This document shows positions 59,684 through 64,000 of a DNA stretch of 64,000 bases, piece after piece; position 1 is the first letter of the stretch; each line of letters opens with the position of its first letter. Made by a program: the position numbers and the translations under genes. Under the pieces are notes generated by a model, which was not told the DNA's origin, made no database searches, and worked only from the letters and a program-made list of their open reading frames with translations. The DNA lies in assembly GCA_029204225.1 (NCBI GenBank), contig CM055106.1, positions 51,219,325 through 51,283,324 of the forward strand. The letters are read 5' to 3'. Origin of the DNA: Diphasiastrum complanatum (taxonomy: Eukaryota; Streptophyta; Lycopodiopsida; Lycopodiales; Lycopodiaceae).

Positions 59684-62600
59684 AGAGATACGAGGACGAG
59701 GCGGGAATGGTAGATGGAGGATTGGGTGTCAATCTAATCTCCACTACTTTATATGAAAATTGGGGTCTACAAGGATTTAAGCAAGCAAGATTCTCAATCA
59801 AGCTAGCAGATCAATCTTGTGTAAAACCAAAAGGTGTAGTTGCCGATATCCCCGTCAAGATAGCAGGCATGCAGTTTGTGATTACTTTTGTAGTCATGGA
59901 TATACCTCAATCTCCATCTACATACCGAGTCTTACTAAGAAGACCATGGTTGAGGACTGCGCAAGTAGTATACAACTGGGGTATAGGGAAACTCACCTTC
60001 AAGAACAGAGAACAGGCTGTAAAGGTTGATCCAACCACATGGGCGGTGAAACCTATTGCACCCAAGGCTGATGACAGATCATCCACGACAGATCATACAA
60101 TTGATCGCCCAAGGCCAGCCAAGGGAGGTTACTATCATTCAGAGACAGATGTCATGAGATGGATAGACGCATAAGCAACTATTGACTACCAGGCATGTCA
60201 ATATAAATCAGATCCAGAACCGAGTACATCTTCACCCAAATGTTACACTATGGACACACCAATCACATTTGGGGTGAATATGATAAACGTTGCATGGATG
60301 TCAACGGAGCCTATTGAGAACCTAGTGGACAATGATCTAGTCCCTTGAAAACATGCTCTAACTTATAATATGGAGGTTGAGCTGACTGATGAACAGGTCC
60401 TACACCACATGGACCCAGATGGTTACGAACCAAGAAGGTACTAGCTCAACCACCACAAAAGTCTGCTATGGCGAAAGTCTCAAGGATCGATCCACCCAAG
60501 GCACCTGTGAATAAGAAGAATCAGTTGAAGCAATGCTACAACCAGGTGATCCGATGGAGTGACCTACCCGAAGAGGCGATAGCTACAGTAGACGTTGATA
60601 TTCGCAACCATGAGGCAAATATCACAACAGTCCCGAAGAAAGACAACAAGGATAAACCCACCGAAATGACAAAAAAGAGCAAAAAGAAGGTATTGGATTC
60701 CTTGAAGTCACTCCAGTTGGACTCAGACACAGCGTCATCTTCTACACAGGTGACTAGAAAACAAAAAATGACCAATCGGGCCAAGATCAATGTGCTGAAA
60801 GAGGAATCTCGACGAGATCCTGTTCACGAGATGCCTAATACTTTCAATAATTATACTTTGGACGACGTAGTAATCATGATGCCGCAAGCCCAATGAGAAT
60901 CTGATCAAAGTCAAACACTAGCGGAACAAGTCTTCGAGGGACCTGCATGAACACAGTCAATGAATCTTGTGGAGCCAGGAGAAGAAGAAAGGATAGTGCA
61001 TGTGGAAGAACAATTAACACCCATGTAGTTCAAGAGACTATGATCCTTGTTGGTGGAATATAAAGACTATTTTGCCTAGAGCTATAGTGATCTAAAGGGA
61101 ATTTCGCCAACAGTAGTCCAACATACCATACCCTTGGTGGACGGAATAGTCCCCAAGGTGAGCCGTTACTACCTCTACAACCCGAACTATACAGAACTGA
61201 TCAAGCAGGAGTTGCAAAAGCTGATGGACGCAAACTTCATTTACGAGATCGAGCACACGGAATGGGTATCACCGATAGTTATAGTACCCAAGAAGAATGG
61301 CAAAATGCGGATCTGTGTGAATCTGAAGGCGCTAAATAGCCCCCAAGGACTAGCACAAGACAACATTTGCCATGGAATGGAGAACCTATGCCTATAAAGT
61401 GATGCCATTCGGACTTTGCAATGCCCCAAGCACTTTCCAGCGAGTCATGTAGACAACATTCAAAGATTATTTGCAAAAAATTTTGGAAATTTTCTTGGAC
61501 GATCTGTGCGTGCATGGACCAGATTCAGAACACTTATCCAATTTGGAGAAGGTGTTACAAAAATGTCACGACTACCAAATCTCCCTGAATCCAGAAAAAT
61601 GTCAATTCTGGGTGACACATGGCTTGATAATCGACCATATAGTGTCAAGACACGGCATCACAACAGATCTATCAAAGATCAGGATCATTATTGATCTACC
61701 ACCACCAAGGATGATCCACGAGGTCTACATTTTCATGGGTCATGCTAACTATTATAGGATCTTCATTCTTGATTTTGTGGAGTTAGCCAGACCAATCTAC
61801 AAACTCACAACGGATCCACATTGGAATGAGAAAGCCCTAAAATCTTTTCAAAAGCTTAAGGATGCATTGGTTTCGACTCCAATGTTACGGCCACCCAATT
61901 GGTCCATTGAGTTTCACGTGCATACTCGAAGTATGCAGTTCGAACAGTCTTAACCCAGCCAGGTGAACACAAAAAGAATTTCCAATTCGGTTCACAAGCC
62001 GACAGCTTAGTGATACCAAAATGAACTATTCAACCACAAAGCGGGAAGCACTGGCAATGATCTATGCGGTTAAGAAATTTCGACATTACTTGATGGCCAC
62101 ACATTTTGCTTTTTATACGGACCATCAACCCTTGCTCTATCTCGTTAATAAAACTTGCAACACCAGAAGAATCACCAGATGGCTACTTCTGTTGTTGGAG
62201 TTCGTTTTCGGATAGTAGTTCGCAAGGGAAAACAACACTACATGGCAGATCATATGTCACGAATCAAGGGAAAGGAGATTGCCACCCAACCCGACGATGA
62301 GCTAGCAGATGCTGCCTTATTTTATGTGGACACAGTACTAGAATGGGCTGTCGACATTGTTGAATATCCAATGCATGGCCAACCAGACAAATCACTACCA
62401 AAGGCGGAACAACGGAATTTGATTTTGAAAGCTAGACCTTATCAATTGATTGCCAACCAGTTGTATCGAAGAGGTCAAGATGGAATTCTTCGGTGGTGTA
62501 TTCTTTCTCATGAGACCACCCAGATCATTTTGCTTTCACATGAAGGCATGGGTGGGGGTCATTTTGCATCTGACATTACAGTTCGCAAGATCCTACAATC

Positions 62601-64000
62601 AGGATGTTGGTGGCCAACGATTCATAAAGATACAGAGGAATACTTGAAAAAGGACGATGTGTGCCAAAGGACAAGGAGACCAACGAGATTGAACTATGAC
62701 CTACTGCACCCAGTCTTAGCCCAAGCATTGTTCAAAAAATGGGGATTGGATTATATTGGTCCATTTCACCCTGCAGGAAGAAGTTCCCAGGCTCGATACA
62801 TAATCGTAGCCACAGACTACCTCACCAAATGGGTCAAAGCCAAGGCAGTAAGAGTAGCTGATGCTGGGACCACTGCCAGGTTCCTTTATGAAAATATCAT
62901 TATGCGCTTCGGATGCCCGGTGAATGTAGTCAGTGATCGCGGAAGCCATTTCATCAACGAGACCATCAAGGTCCTGTTGGAGGAATTCTTTGTGATCCAC
63001 AGAACCAATACGTCCTATTATCCTCGTGGTAATGGGCAAGCAGAATCATCCAATAAGATCTTGTGTAGCATGCTCACGAAAACAGTTGAAGCTAGCAGAT
63101 CAGATTGGGAACACAGGTTGCATGCTGCACTATGGGCATTCAGGACAACATATAAAGAGAGCACTAATCAAACACCCTTCCAATTGGTATATGGTCAAGA
63201 TGTTGTGATGCTAGTAGAGTTTTTAGTTCCTTCATTAAGGATTTCCACCGCGCAATATCTTAATGAGTCCAAATATCTACAGCTACGCCACGAAGCTCTT
63301 CATAAACTCTGTGAAACACGCTTACTAGCTGTGCATGCACTGGCAGCTGAAAAGAAAAGACGCAAAGCATGGCATGATTGCAGGTTACAAAAGAAGGATC
63401 TTCGTTCAGGAGATCTGGTCCTGATTTATAAAACCAAGGCGATCAAAGGGAAATTAAAATTCACAAATGAAGGTCCCTATCGAATCAAGGAAATTCTTAA
63501 TCATGGAGCCGTGAATTTAGAAAAGTTAGATGGGACACCATTTGATACACCCATCAACGGTAGCCGGTTGCACAAGTACTGGCCACCACAATGAGACAGA
63601 TCCAGATTAGTGGGGCACATTACGAAAAGCTAATCTGGTAAACCATCACCACTAGATCTAAGAAGAACAAGCCAAATCAAGCTAAATCCATCAAGATTCA
63701 GCCAGATCTACCAAGATCGAGGAAATCCATCAGAATCCAAGGATGATCCAGATCCAGATAGAATCAAGAAGGAAGCAGATTATCAGATTGACTGATGGAT
63801 CTATTACCAAGTATCCATCAGAACTTTCAGAGAACTATCAACAGTCAGATCAAGCCTGGATGAAGCTGATTACTAGTTTACAAAAGTTAAAAATCAGAAA
63901 ATCTCGAGATCTCGTCAAAAAACACTCTGAAAGAGCACTTTTTTCATGATTTTTTGAGATCCCCTAAGAGATAGCTCTTGAAACTTGGACAATCACCAGA
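59684..64000 (+). mobile_element. Gypsy J2, right part: protease, polymerase, RNase H, integrase
   Basis: Resumes directly after G. Retropepsin-like region from about 59707 (MVDGGLGVNLISTTLYENWG), a charged spacer to about 61100, reverse transcriptase from about 61134 (EWVSPIVIVPKKNGKMRICV; then KVMPFGLCNAPSTFQRV and a degraded YxDD region near 61490), RNase H at about 62021-62200 (TKREALAMIYAVKKFRHYL, YTDHQPLLYLVNK), and integrase at 62155-63594: zinc-binding N-terminus with LLSHEGMGGGHF, core with WGLDYIGPF, VSDRGSHF and GNGQAESSNK, and C-terminal EGPYRIKEIL. No chromodomain follows. The integrase frame is open for 479 codons, while the polymerase region is broken many times (about ten breaks over the whole element). 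The right LTR lies outside the window, and 63595-64000 is post-integrase non-coding sequence. Confidence 0.88.

Overview
This window looks like a repeat-filled intergenic stretch of a plant nuclear genome. It is AT-rich, has no operon-like gene packing, and nearly every recognisable protein signal belongs to an LTR retrotransposon of plant type. Copia elements carry the initiator-Met tRNA primer site TGGTATCAGAGC, chromodomain Gypsy elements are present, and one non-chromodomain Gypsy family carries a TGGCGCCGTTGCCGGGGA-type primer site. Plant-style introns occur in one cellular gene relic. I saw no tRNA, rRNA or CRISPR array. The sequence does not let me name a species.

Layout. 1-7.0 kb: two diverged copies of an ~800 bp direct repeat flank a decayed chromovirus end (LTR 2029-2633) and a long AT-rich stretch without genes. 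7.0-8.2 kb: GA microsatellite and small tandem duplications. 8.2-15.5 kb: a minus-strand Copia fragment (O) whose LTR is split by Copia A (9327-15274). 15.5-24.2 kb: a degenerate minisatellite, then Copia B interrupted by Copia C (18427-24106). 25.0-30.1 kb: five Copia fragments in both orientations (Q, D, E, N) with one unrecognised open frame. 30.1-33.0 kb: a minus-strand Gypsy relic (M) with a long reading frame after the integrase and an array of TTCNNGAA dyads. 33.1-34.6 kb: Copia fragment F. 34.8-36.2 kb and 41.5-43.7 kb: two halves, in opposite orientation, of a multi-exon gene resembling beta-class N6/N4 DNA methyltransferases. Between them lie Copia fragment P and Gypsy J1. 43.7-47.0 kb: Copia I and chromovirus K. 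48.1-64.0 kb: Copia fragment H, cut by Gypsy J2, which is itself interrupted by Copia G and runs off the right edge.

The most complete object is Copia G (53823-59683). It has LTRs of 653 bp that I read as identical, a perfect AGAGA target duplication, and one 1316-codon gag-pol frame. The most unusual object is the methyltransferase-like gene relic. It appears to have been split by a ~6.7 kb inversion whose two ends share CTAGT, and it was later hit by Copia I four bases into an exon. Other unexplained structure includes ten exact copies of the palindrome CACACGTGTG, mostly in Copia LTRs and leaders; a dense array of oppositely oriented CTCTCGCA/TGCGAGAG motifs in the leader of both J copies; and two Copia fragments (F, H) that begin close to the predicted LTR transcription start. 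All assignments come from reading the sequence. No alignment or database search was run, and divergence figures are counts by eye.
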